Position numbers and translations under genes: made by a program. A stretch of 35,030 bases of DNA from Bacteroidales bacterium (GTDB taxonomy: Bacteria > Bacteroidota > Bacteroidia > Bacteroidales > F082). Where the stretch lies: positions 1-35,030 of the forward strand of contig WGDP01000138.1 in the NCBI GenBank assembly GCA_015493215.1, read 5' to 3'. The notes below the pieces were generated by a model. It made no database searches. It was given only the letters and a program-made list of their open reading frames with translations, and was not told where the DNA came from. This document shows, piece after piece, positions 1-9,500 of this stretch (position 1 is its first letter; every line of letters starts with the position of its first letter).

Positions 1-1
1 A

Positions 2-1300
2 ACAAAAGTCTGGAAAAACAAACAGTGCATCAGCCTGTCCGAAAGGCTGCGTAAACTGGGCTACACCCAACCACCATCACCAAGAACGCTCTATAATTTT
101 TCAAAAACCGGTAAAGCATCTGCTTACACCCTGTCAACCCTGGTTCATGCTGTTTATAATGACAACAGCGCATTCATGGCCTTTTTTAATTCGGAATACC
201 AGGGAAACGATAAACTGAAATGGGAAGCTTTTGCTGACTTTACAAGCTGGCAGTATAAACCAAAAAACCCGGAAGAAACTACTGTCAGCAAAGATTCACC
301 CGATACAACTGCCGGCAAATTATCAATAAGCGACCCTTCACTGTTTATTTACAAAATGTTTGGCGGCAGGTTCACCCCTCTTTTTGCTTTTTACTTTTTT
401 ATTTATTGCGTGGTTGTATTGTCGTTGGCAGTTGCTACCGGCGTTTGGAAAGGAATCGATTATCCACTGTCGGAAAGTTATTCGGTTTGGATTGGCTATC
501 TGTTTTTTGCCTCTGCAGCTACGTTTATTACACTGTTCAACAAAAACCTGTTTCGTTTATTAAACTTCACCAATGGAAATACCGAAGTTTTAAAAAAGCG
601 ATTGACCTCCGTTAAAGTCAGCCTGATTTTGCTAATACTCGCAGTAATTATTTCTTCAGCGCTTCATTATACTTTTCTTACCGATCAATTACACGGCTGG
701 TGCGAAAGCGAGCCGGGAAAACTTTCGTGGCTCGGGTTTTATCACCTTGTATTGTATGCCTTTAACCTCTGGATTATCTTTCTGTTTATTTACTACTATA
801 CAAACGTTGGCAAAATCATAAAATCATTGGCTGAAACCGAGACAAATAACGAAATCGGGTACTGTAAAAACATCAAGGCCATCCTCCCGGTTTTATCAAA
901 CCTCAACATCTATTACAAGCTGATTGTTATTGCCATTGGCGGATTTGCCATGCTGTTTTTTGCAACCATTATTCTTTTTATGAAAAAGAACCACGATTAC
1001 ACGCTCTATTTATGGCAGTGGGTTGAAATAGGAATACTGATAATATTGTATGTGGGTTTTGGTTTTGTACTCTATTGGCGATATTTTGCAAAAAGCATCA
1101 GCAATTTTTTAATTGCCGAACGTAACAAACAGTTGTTGAAAAACTATATGAACCAACAGGAGATGATTTACAGCCTGACCCTGCCCTCCGGTCCCGACGA
1201 AATTAACCAATACGCAGCCAATATCCTTAATATTATTATCTGGATTGTTTCAATAGGATTGCTGCTGCTAATTGGGTCGATGCTGTATTTAAGTAATTAA
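2..1300 (+). CDS. Seven-helix membrane protein with N-terminal HTH-like segment (5' partial)
   Basis: The frame is open from base 2, so the gene begins left of the window. The ATG at 176 is internal, and at least 58 further codons precede it. That upstream part contains a segment (RTLYNFSKTGKAS...TLSTLVHAV) resembling the small helical N-terminal domain found on many Bacteroidota proteins, where a TLY..F..G..S..TL pattern is followed by a hydrophobic helix; an HTH fold is an inference. About seven hydrophobic helices follow, near residues 62-85, 101-120, 145-170, 185-207, 248-270, 283-310 and 350-372 counted from the internal ATG. I do not recognise the family and assign no function. A sensor or regulatory membrane protein would fit, but nothing catalytic is visible. 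Confidence 0.7.
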   Translation, partial: TKVWKNKQCISLSERLRKLGYTQPPSPRTLYNFSKTGKASAYTLSTLVHAVYNDNSAFMAFFNSEYQGNDKLKWEAFADFTSWQYKPKNPEETTVSKDSPDTTAGKLSISDPSLFIYKMFGGRFTPLFAFYFFIYCVVVLSLAVATGVWKGIDYPLSESYSVWIGYLFFASAATFITLFNKNLFRLLNFTNGNTEVLKKRLTSVKVSLILLILAVIISSALHYTFLTDQLHGWCESEPGKLSWLGFYHLVLYAFNLWIIFLFIYYYTNVGKIIKSLAETETNNEIGYCKNIKAILPVLSNLNIYYKLIVIAIGGFAMLFFATIILFMKKNHDYTLYLWQWVEIGILIILYVGFGFVLYWRYFAKSISNFLIAERNKQLLKNYMNQQEMIYSLTLPSGPDEINQYAANILNIIIWIVSIGLLLLIGSMLYLSN

Positions 1301-1421
1301 CAGGTGTTTATATGATGATAAATCTCATTTTTCAAAGAAGTTTCAAACTATTTACAATAGGCAATGCAGGTTGAAACGGAGAATGTTTTTTTAATTTACA
1401 GACACGTTTAACACAAAAATA

Positions 1422-1685
1422 ATGAACGCAACAAACAAAGCAAAGATAATTCAGTTTGTGAGAGAACAGTTGAGCAATTGTAAAAGCAACTATCAATCTG
1501 CGATCGATACAATATTCAATGATAAAGCGTATGGCAACAAATCCGAAAAGCTTGCCGCACTTAAGTTTTTGGCATTATACAGTTCAGAGGACATCGGTTT
1601 AATCAATCAAAGTGCACAAGAGGTACTTAAACTGGAAGGTACTCCCCTCGAAAAAATAGAAATGAAATTAATTACATGGGAATAA
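1422..1685 (+). CDS. Small hypothetical protein, 87 aa
   Basis: This short soluble, mostly helical protein begins MNATNKAKIIQFVREQL. It has no signal peptide, membrane segment or recognisable motif. It lies 121 bp after the upstream membrane protein and only 18 bp before the first giant secreted protein, on the same strand. The codon pattern looks coding, with no internal bias break, and no longer gene occupies the other strand. The function is unknown, and its position does not prove a link with the secreted-protein block downstream. Confidence 0.6.
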   Translation: MNATNKAKIIQFVREQLSNCKSNYQSAIDTIFNDKAYGNKSEKLAALKFLALYSSEDIGLINQSAQEVLKLEGTPLEKIEMKLITWE

Positions 1686-1703
1686 TAATAAACCAAAAAG
1701 ATT

Positions 1704-4700
1704 ATGAAAAAACTACTACTTATTTTTACAGCAATACTTTTAATCCACACCACACTAACCGCCCAACAGCCTGTTAAAGAACTTGAAAGCTGGGCAGCCC
1801 GACAAACGGGCAACATTAATGCCGGAGAGGTAGTGGAGTTTTTAAATGGGGGGAGAGCTGCCGGAGATATTACTTTTGGGAGTGAATATGTTTTTAGCTC
1901 TACTCCAACCACCTCAATATCTGCTTGTTCACTTGATTCAACACGTTTTATTGTTGCATTCTCGGACTCCAGCTATTCTTATATTGGAACTGCAATGATT
2001 GGAACTATATCAGGTAATAATATCTCTTATAGTTCCAAGTTCATATTCAACAATGATCAAACTATTAACATAGCTTCGACAGCAATGGATAACAATAGTT
2101 TTGTTATAGCATATACTGATTATGGTAATTCAAGATATGGGACTACAATTTTAGGAACAATTTCAGGAAATACAATCTCATATAGCAACGAATATGTTTT
2201 TAACATAGCACAAACTCAATATATATCTATAGTAGGTTTAAGTGATGATAAGTTTGTAGTTAATTATCAGGATACTGGAGGTTCTTTTTATGGGGCATCT
2301 ATAGTTGGAACCATATCAGGAAATGTAATTTCATTTGGTTCTGAATATATCTTTAATTATAGTACTAGCAGACCTAATTCATCTGTTAGAATTGATACTA
2401 ACACTTTTGTTGTAATGATAATTGAACCTAATTCTACATGGGCTGGATCAGCATTAGTTGGAATTGTGTCAGGAAGTTCAATAACTTTTGGGCCAAAAAA
2501 TGTTTTTAACCCCTCTACCACTGTATATCTTTCATCCACAGCTTTAAATGACTCCAATTTTGTAGTTGTTTATAGCGTAGGTACCGCATACAGCAATATT
2601 GGAAAAGCTGTTTTAGGAACTGTTTCAGGGTACAATATATTGTATGGAACTGTAACTGATTTTAACCCTACTACAGTAAGATACACTTCAGCAGCAACAT
2701 TGAATACATCTAAATTTGTTATTTCATTTACTGATGGTGCTAGTAATTCTTCTCCTGGCACAGTAATAATTGGAACCGTTTCAGGAAATAATATGTCTTT
2801 TGGTTCTAAGTTTATATTTAATTCCACTATAATGCTTAGTAATTCGATAATTACATTAGACACATCACATTTTGTAAACTGTTACAGGGATGCAGGCAAT
2901 GCAAATTACGGAACTGCTATTGTTGGAACTATTGAAGGGCCGCCATTGGTAAATACAACCGCTCTCACAACCAGCACCTGCCCCGGAACAGTCACAATCC
3001 CAATAACCGTTCAAAATATGGATGACGTAACTGATTTTTCATTGATATTGGATTATGGTACAACAAACCTTACCTATGACGGATATCAAAATGCAAATAC
3101 GCAGCTAAGCAGCGGAACTTTATCTGTTGTTGAAGCAGGGGGTGAGATTACAATGGCGTGGAATTCAACCACAGCAGCAAATATAACAACAGACACATTA
3201 CTGGAGCTACAATTTACAGCTTCTGCAAGTTATGTCCAAAATACCGAAAACTTAACATGGGATGACCCCAACAGTTATTATAAAAATAGCAACGGCGATA
3301 CCTTATCGACTGTGTTTAACAACGGGCTGGTAACTATTGAACCAATAGTAGGAGGTGCAGGGCCAATGTCCGGTTCAAACAATGTATGTCAGGGGGCAAC
3401 AAACGAAAGCTATCAGGTTGATAGTATTGCGAATGCAACTTCCTATGTGTGGGAATTAAACCCTTCAAATTCCGGTACAATTAATGGAAGCGGTACGAAT
3501 ATCACCATTGATTATTCTGCAACCTTTTCAGGACAAACAACCTTGTCAGTTTATGGTTCAAACTCATGTGGCAACGGACCCTCTTCATCTTTAGTTATTA
3601 CAGTAGCTCCTGCTCCAACAGCAAATGCAAATGTTGATGATACAGTTTGTGAGAACAATACATACGCTTTGTCTGGTTCAGCCACAAATCAACAATCAAT
3701 ATTATGGACTACTGCGGGAGATGGCACATTTGATGATGCTACTTCTCTAACAGCTAATTATACTCCGGGGAGTAATGATATTGCTTCAGGCTCTGCAACC
3801 CTTACCTTAACAGCTTATGCAATAGCACCATGTGCTACTAATGCTGTTGATGATATGATACTAACAGTCCAGCAGTTTCCCACAGCCAACGCCGGCTCCA
3901 ACGATACAATTGGCGACAATGCCACCTATACACTATCTGGTTTGGCAGCAAACCAGCAAAGTGTTCTTTGGACAACAGCCGGTGATGGTACGTTTGACGA
4001 TGCAACCTTGCTTGCTGCTACCTACACACCCGGCGTTAACGACATTGCCAACGACTCGGTAATACTAACATTAACAGCCAATTCCATAACACCCTGTGCA
4101 ACAAGCGAAAGTGATAATATGACTTTGTACATACAACCATCACAACAAATTAGCTTGTTAAACGGTTGGAATATCGGTTCATTTTATGTTGCCCCTGTCA
4201 ATATGGATCTTCTAAACATACTACAGCCGCTTGTTACCTCCAATGAGCTTACAAAAGTAATTGATGAACAGGGTGGTTTTATTCAGGAAATTCCCGGTTT
4301 CGGTTGGATGAACACCATAGGCAACATGGCGAACAGCGAAGGCTATTATATAAAAGTAAACCAAAATACCCAGTTGGATTTGTTTGGCACTTTGGCCGTT
4401 ACACCGTTTAGCATACCATTGTCAACCGGATGGAACATAATGGGCTATCCAACACAGGATACCGCAGATGCCATTACAGTAGTACAACCCTTAATCGACT
4501 CTTCATATCTTACCAAAATAATTGACGAAAGTGGTGGTTTTGTGCAGGAGATACCGGGTTTTGGCTGGATGAACACCATTGGCAATTTTATGCCCGGCGA
4601 AGGGTACTACATAAAAGTAACACAAAACTGTACACTTACAATTGCCAGAGAAGCACCCACTGTAACAACCGATAATGCAACCGGCATTACCTATTCCTCT

Positions 4701-6485
4701 GCAATTAGTGGTGGTAATATTACTTATAATGGTGGCGCCCCTGTAACTGCACGGGGTGTTTGCTGGAGTACTTCTTCTAACCCAACATTAGCCGATAATT
4801 ATACAACCGATGGCACAGGAACAGGTTCTTTTACAAGTAACATTACAGGGCTTGCGGCCAACACACAGTATTATATAAGGGCTTATGCCACCAATAGTGA
4901 GGGGACTGGATATGGGAATGAAGTGTCGTTTATTGCTACACCACCACCATTTGTTAATTGTGGAGATTTACTTACATATGAAGGACAGAACTATACTACT
5001 GTTCAGATTGGTGGGCAATGCTGGATGGCAGAGAACTTAAATGTAGGAATCATGATACAAGGTGGTCTATATCAGACAAACAACGGGCAGATTGAAAAGT
5101 ATTGTTACGGTAACGACCAAATTAACTGTGATATTTATGGTGGCTTATATCAATGGGATGAGATGATGCAGTATGTAACTACTGAGGGGATTAAGGGAAT
5201 ATGCCCTGATGGATGGCATTTACCAACAGATAATGAATGGAAAACAATGGAGATATATTTAGGTATGATACAAAGTCAGGCAGATACAGTTGGTTGGCGG
5301 GGAACTAATGAAGGTGGAAAGTTAAAAGAAATTGGGACAACCCATTGGAATGCACCTAATACCGGAGCCACAAACTCTTCAGGGTTTGCAGCACTTCCAG
5401 GGGGCTATAATTATTATGGGTCGTTTCGCTACCTTGACGATCAAGGACACTGGTGGGCAAGTACTCCGTATTCAAATACTGGTGCATGGAGTCGCCGATT
5501 GTACTTCAATTATGCGCAAGTGTATAGGTACAATTGGAATCATGTCAAGGCACTTGGGCGAAGTGTACGTTGTCTCAAAGATGTTAATCAACCACCACTA
5601 CAACCCACTTCACCAATACCGGCAGATAGCTCACAAAATCAAAGCCTCACAGTAGGTTTGCATTGGTCATGCTCTGAACCTGAAGGTGACTCTCTAACCT
5701 ACGATGTATATTTTAGTACCGATACCATCCCCATTTTGGTGGCTTCAGCAATTACTGATACTACCTATGTCCCGGATACACTTGATTATGATTCCACGTA
5801 CTTCTGGAAAATAGTAGCTCATGATAATCATTCAAATACAACTATAGGTGATATTTGGGAATTTACAACTAGGGATTCTACTTGGCAATGTGGTGATACT
5901 ATTGTTGATTCAAGAGATGGACAGAGCTATAATACTGTTCAGGTTGGTGGACAATGCTGGATGGCAGAAAACCTTAATGTTGGCACAATGATATTAAATT
6001 ATCAGGAGCAAACAAATAATAGCCAAACCGAAAAGTATTGCTACAACAATGACCCCATTAATTGTGATGTTTATGGAGGTTTATACCAATGGAATGAAAT
6101 GATGCAGTACATAACAACGCAAGGAGTGCAAGGTATTTGCCCCAGTGGATGGCATATACCGACTGATGGGGAATGGACAATTCTCACCACTCACTTAGGC
6201 GGTACAAATGTTGCTGGAGGGAAAATGAAAGAAACTGGAATAAACCACTGGAATTCTCCAAATACAGGTGCAACAAATAGTAGTGGGTTTACTGCCCTTC
6301 CAGGGGGCTACTGGAGTAGCAGTGGGTTGTTCTACTCCCTTGGCACTTACGGCTACTGGTGGTCATCAAGCGAGAGTTCTAGTACGCACGCATGGTACCG
6401 GTACCTGTACTACGACTTTGTCCTGATTAACCGTTATTATTACAACAAGACAAGCGGATACAGTGTCCGTTGCATCAAAGATTAA
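1704..6485 (+). CDS. Giant secreted multidomain protein: propeller, cohesin-like, PKD, Ig repeats, two FISUMP domains
   Basis: This 1593-aa protein starts with a clear signal peptide (MKKLLLIFTAILLIHTTLTA|QQ). Approximate domain order: seven repeats of about 51 aa ending in GT(I/V)SGN.IS (residues 58-412), consistent with a seven-bladed beta-propeller; a cohesin-like domain (413-550); a PKD-like domain (551-637); two Ig-like repeats with the signature WTTAGDGTFDDAT (638-812); a tandem GWN...GGF.QEIPGFGW domain (816-982); an Fn3-like domain (983-1083); FISUMP domain 1 (1087-1293); a second Fn3-like domain (1295-1392); FISUMP domain 2 (1393-1593). FISUMP domains carry GGQCWMAENLNVG, ICP.GWH.PTD.EW and a SVRC ending. 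No separate T9SS tail follows the last FISUMP domain. The second Ig repeat has IG in place of the usual IC. Surface adhesion or binding is inferred. Confidence 0.85.
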   Translation: MKKLLLIFTAILLIHTTLTAQQPVKELESWAARQTGNINAGEVVEFLNGGRAAGDITFGSEYVFSSTPTTSISACSLDSTRFIVAFSDSSYSYIGTAMIGTISGNNISYSSKFIFNNDQTINIASTAMDNNSFVIAYTDYGNSRYGTTILGTISGNTISYSNEYVFNIAQTQYISIVGLSDDKFVVNYQDTGGSFYGASIVGTISGNVISFGSEYIFNYSTSRPNSSVRIDTNTFVVMIIEPNSTWAGSALVGIVSGSSITFGPKNVFNPSTTVYLSSTALNDSNFVVVYSVGTAYSNIGKAVLGTVSGYNILYGTVTDFNPTTVRYTSAATLNTSKFVISFTDGASNSSPGTVIIGTVSGNNMSFGSKFIFNSTIMLSNSIITLDTSHFVNCYRDAGNANYGTAIVGTIEGPPLVNTTALTTSTCPGTVTIPITVQNMDDVTDFSLILDYGTTNLTYDGYQNANTQLSSGTLSVVEAGGEITMAWNSTTAANITTDTLLELQFTASASYVQNTENLTWDDPNSYYKNSNGDTLSTVFNNGLVTIEPIVGGAGPMSGSNNVCQGATNESYQVDSIANATSYVWELNPSNSGTINGSGTNITIDYSATFSGQTTLSVYGSNSCGNGPSSSLVITVAPAPTANANVDDTVCENNTYALSGSATNQQSILWTTAGDGTFDDATSLTANYTPGSNDIASGSATLTLTAYAIAPCATNAVDDMILTVQQFPTANAGSNDTIGDNATYTLSGLAANQQSVLWTTAGDGTFDDATLLAATYTPGVNDIANDSVILTLTANSITPCATSESDNMTLYIQPSQQISLLNGWNIGSFYVAPVNMDLLNILQPLVTSNELTKVIDEQGGFIQEIPGFGWMNTIGNMANSEGYYIKVNQNTQLDLFGTLAVTPFSIPLSTGWNIMGYPTQDTADAITVVQPLIDSSYLTKIIDESGGFVQEIPGFGWMNTIGNFMPGEGYYIKVTQNCTLTIAREAPTVTTDNATGITYSSAISGGNITYNGGAPVTARGVCWSTSSNPTLADNYTTDGTGTGSFTSNITGLAANTQYYIRAYATNSEGTGYGNEVSFIATPPPFVNCGDLLTYEGQNYTTVQIGGQCWMAENLNVGIMIQGGLYQTNNGQIEKYCYGNDQINCDIYGGLYQWDEMMQYVTTEGIKGICPDGWHLPTDNEWKTMEIYLGMIQSQADTVGWRGTNEGGKLKEIGTTHWNAPNTGATNSSGFAALPGGYNYYGSFRYLDDQGHWWASTPYSNTGAWSRRLYFNYAQVYRYNWNHVKALGRSVRCLKDVNQPPLQPTSPIPADSSQNQSLTVGLHWSCSEPEGDSLTYDVYFSTDTIPILVASAITDTTYVPDTLDYDSTYFWKIVAHDNHSNTTIGDIWEFTTRDSTWQCGDTIVDSRDGQSYNTVQVGGQCWMAENLNVGTMILNYQEQTNNSQTEKYCYNNDPINCDVYGGLYQWNEMMQYITTQGVQGICPSGWHIPTDGEWTILTTHLGGTNVAGGKMKETGINHWNSPNTGATNSSGFTALPGGYWSSSGLFYSLGTYGYWWSSSESSSTHAWYRYLYYDFVLINRYYYNKTSGYSVRCIKD
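1875..2939 (+). repeat. Seven tandem ~51-codon repeats (propeller-like)
   Basis: Seven consecutive units lie inside the first giant secreted protein. Each begins with FGSEYVF-like residues, has a central L(D/N)...FV..Y.D pattern, and ends in G(T/V)(I/V)SGN.IS. The 1065 bp divide into units of about 152 bp. Seven units of this size are what a closed seven-bladed beta-propeller needs. Confidence 0.75.
4149..4650 (+). repeat. Tandem pair of GWN/GGF/IPG/GW domains
   Basis: Two adjacent copies of about 83 aa share the pattern GWNI...(S/G)(F/Y)....LQPL(V/I)...LTK(V/I)ID E.GGF(I/V)QEIPGFGWMNTIGN, ending in EGYYIKV. The same tandem pair recurs in the downstream neighbour at 9854-10358. The DNA copies have diverged, so these are old protein-level repeats. 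Confidence 0.75.
6315..6482 (+). other. Candidate DGR-type variable region at the end of FISUMP domain 2
   Basis: The last ~55 codons of the first giant protein keep a scaffold of G, WWSSSE, AW.R.L, R, K..GYSVRC. The positions between are mostly Y, F, D, V, N or S encoded by NAC/NNC-like codons. Ten of twelve Tyr codons here are TAC, unlike the TAT-rich rest of the gene. This is the appearance expected when AAC codons of a template repeat are randomised at adenines. No reverse transcriptase or template repeat is seen in the window, so the call is inferential. Confidence 0.4.
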
Positions 6486-6526
6486 TATAAAGGTTTAATA
6501 AAAAGTAATCAATTAAATAAACTGAA

Positions 6527-9500
6527 ATGGAAATATCAAAAAAAATAACTAAAGCTAAATTAGTAACAATTAGTACCACATTTATTATAGGATTAATTTT
6601 TATAATTAGTACTGTTACTTCAACAGTAAAGGCACAAAATCAAGGGGGGGGATATCCATGGCCATATAATTCAGGTTGTTGTGGGGTTTGGACAACGACA
6701 TGTAGTGATCCATATGATTTCTATTATTTTCAATGCACATCTTACGTAGCATGGAAAATGAATCAGGCAAATGATATCTCTCCACAGACTACACCATTTC
6801 CATTTTATGACACTATGACAGGAACAGGCGGAACAGGAACCTGTAACTATTCTTACGGACAACTTAGTAATGCCTGTAGGTGGGCTGATGCTCTTCAATC
6901 AATAGGGTACTTTGTTGATCAAACACCTGTTCCCGGTGCTATAGCACAATGGGAAGCTAATCCAAACAACTCTTATGGTCATGTAGCATATGTTGAATCG
7001 GTTAATACTGATGGGACTGTATTAATTTCTGAATATAATTATTCTACTACATGCGGTTATGACACCAGAACAATCGCTGCAAATAGTGCGGACAATTATA
7101 TACGTTTTAACCGTTTTGCTATAACAAGTACTCCAACTATTATAGCACCAAACCCGCTCGTCCAAGGTCAGGGGTGCACAATAACAGTAGAGGTTGAAAA
7201 TGAGTTTTCAAGTGATGTAACAGCAAATTTTAGATGTGCATTGTATAGCTCTTCGAATGTGTTTCTTGGTGAAATTGAAATAAAAAATGGAGAGTTCTTT
7301 AATGCAAATGAAACACGAACGCTTGTATTTTCAAAAACAATAATTAACTCATCACCCGGAAACTATAAAATTTGGATTGAATCCAGAGTTACTGATAATA
7401 CTCCTTGGACAGTATTGCATAAAGAGAATGCTTCCAGTATTATTCCGATTAACATAGTATCTAGTAGTTCTGGTCAGAATGCGCCAGATATAGCAATAAC
7501 TAACATCAATATTTTACCAAATTACAATCCGAATGTTGGTGATGATGTATATTTTCAGGCTACTATTGAAAACGTTGGGCAAGTTGTAGCAAATAACATA
7601 AATCTTAACTTTAATATTGATGGCCAAACTTATTATACTAATAATACTGCTTCTTTAGCACCGGGAGCAACCAATACCATTACAGCACCGGCTTATGTTT
7701 TTAGTGAATCAGGCATGTATCAATGTTTTGTAGAGGCTGAAGCTGTAACAGGCGAAACCTACCTATTAAACAATACTGCCGTTCAATCTGTGGTTGTTTA
7801 TGGAGAGTCATTTTCATGGTTAACTGAAGTAAGCAATACAAATTATCAACTAAATGGTATTTATTATCTTAACCCAACAAATGCTATTGCTGTTGGTGAT
7901 TATGGAAAGATTGCGACATACAATGGTGTTGATTGGACAACAATAACTAATCCAAACGGCGCTTGGGAATTAAATGATGTGTACGCAGCTGATGCAAATA
8001 ATATCTATGCCGTTGGGCAGGGCGGACATATTTTCTTCTATAATGGTAGCCAATGGTCAACCATAACTATTAATGGTGCATATCAGGATTTTGAAGCGGT
8101 TGATGGAAACAATGCTAATGATATTTGGGTTGTGGGTGATGATGGAATTATTTATAATTATGATGGAACTGCCTGGAATTTAATCAACTCAAATACAACT
8201 GCCAAATTAAAAGGAGTTTACTGTGCCGGCAATCTTACTTATGTTGTTGGTTATTCTGGAACGATATTACAAATAAATGGTACGAGTGTTTATCAAATGA
8301 CCAATGTTCCGTCAGAAAGGTATTACGATATTCATGGAACTTCTGACAATAACATTTTTGCTGTTGGGCAAGATGCAACTATTTTACATTATAATGGAAA
8401 TGCTTGGACTGTAATGAATAGTCCCTTACCATACACTGATGACATCAATGGTGTATGGGCAGCTGATAATGGAGAGGCTTTCGCTTGTACTCAAAGTGCT
8501 AACATGTTACACTATACAGGAAGTGCATGGGAGCTTCAAACAGATAATATTCCGGTTAACTTACAAGGCATTTACGGTTTAACCCAAACTGATGTAATTA
8601 GCACTGGTACTCAAGGTAACATTCGGCATTATGAAAGTACTGCTTCACCATTACTGATAAACTTACCCGTGCCCTTTAAGAGCCAGGTGCTTCCTGGTTC
8701 ATGGGATCAAACTCAAAACTGTGGTCAAACAAGCTTGGTCATGTGCCATTCATTTTATCAATATACTACACCTTCAGTACAAGACATTAAAGATATAGAT
8801 GATTTCCTTTGGACAACCTACAACTACCCAATAAATAACTATAATGGATCACCTACCGGTGTATCTGACCTTTATAATGTAGCAAGTCTATTCTATGGTT
8901 ATCAAGATATAGAAACTCATACAGACTGGACAATAGAATCCATAAAAAACTCACTACTTGCAAACATACCAGTCATAGTAGCTGTAAAAACCGGTATGAC
9001 TACAACCGGGGTAAATCATTTTATGGTTTTAAGAGGCTATGATGAAGAGAATCAGAAATTATTCTTCAATGACCCAGGAAGATCTTTGAAATCAGATTGT
9101 GGTAAAAATGTTAGTTATAGCGTAGCTCTGTTTCAGCAGTCCTGGGCAACACAAGGGAATGCCTGCATAGTAATAAACGAAGCAAGTGGTTCAGGACCAG
9201 GAGGAACAACAACAGCTCCAATAAGTCTAACCTATGAGATTGCAACAGATACAATTATAATTGGATGGGAGCCTGCTTATGGCAGCAATCCTATTAAATA
9301 TTTTATTTACAGAGATGATATCCTGATTGACTCCGTGCAATCCGACACATCAATATATCTTGACACAAACAGACTTTACAATATAAATTATAAATATAAT
9401 ATTACTGCTTTTGATACAGTTGAAAGTCCACTCTCACAAGATTTATTTGTACTAATCCCTGGAGAATATTTTACACCTGTATGGGATGGCAACAATCCAT

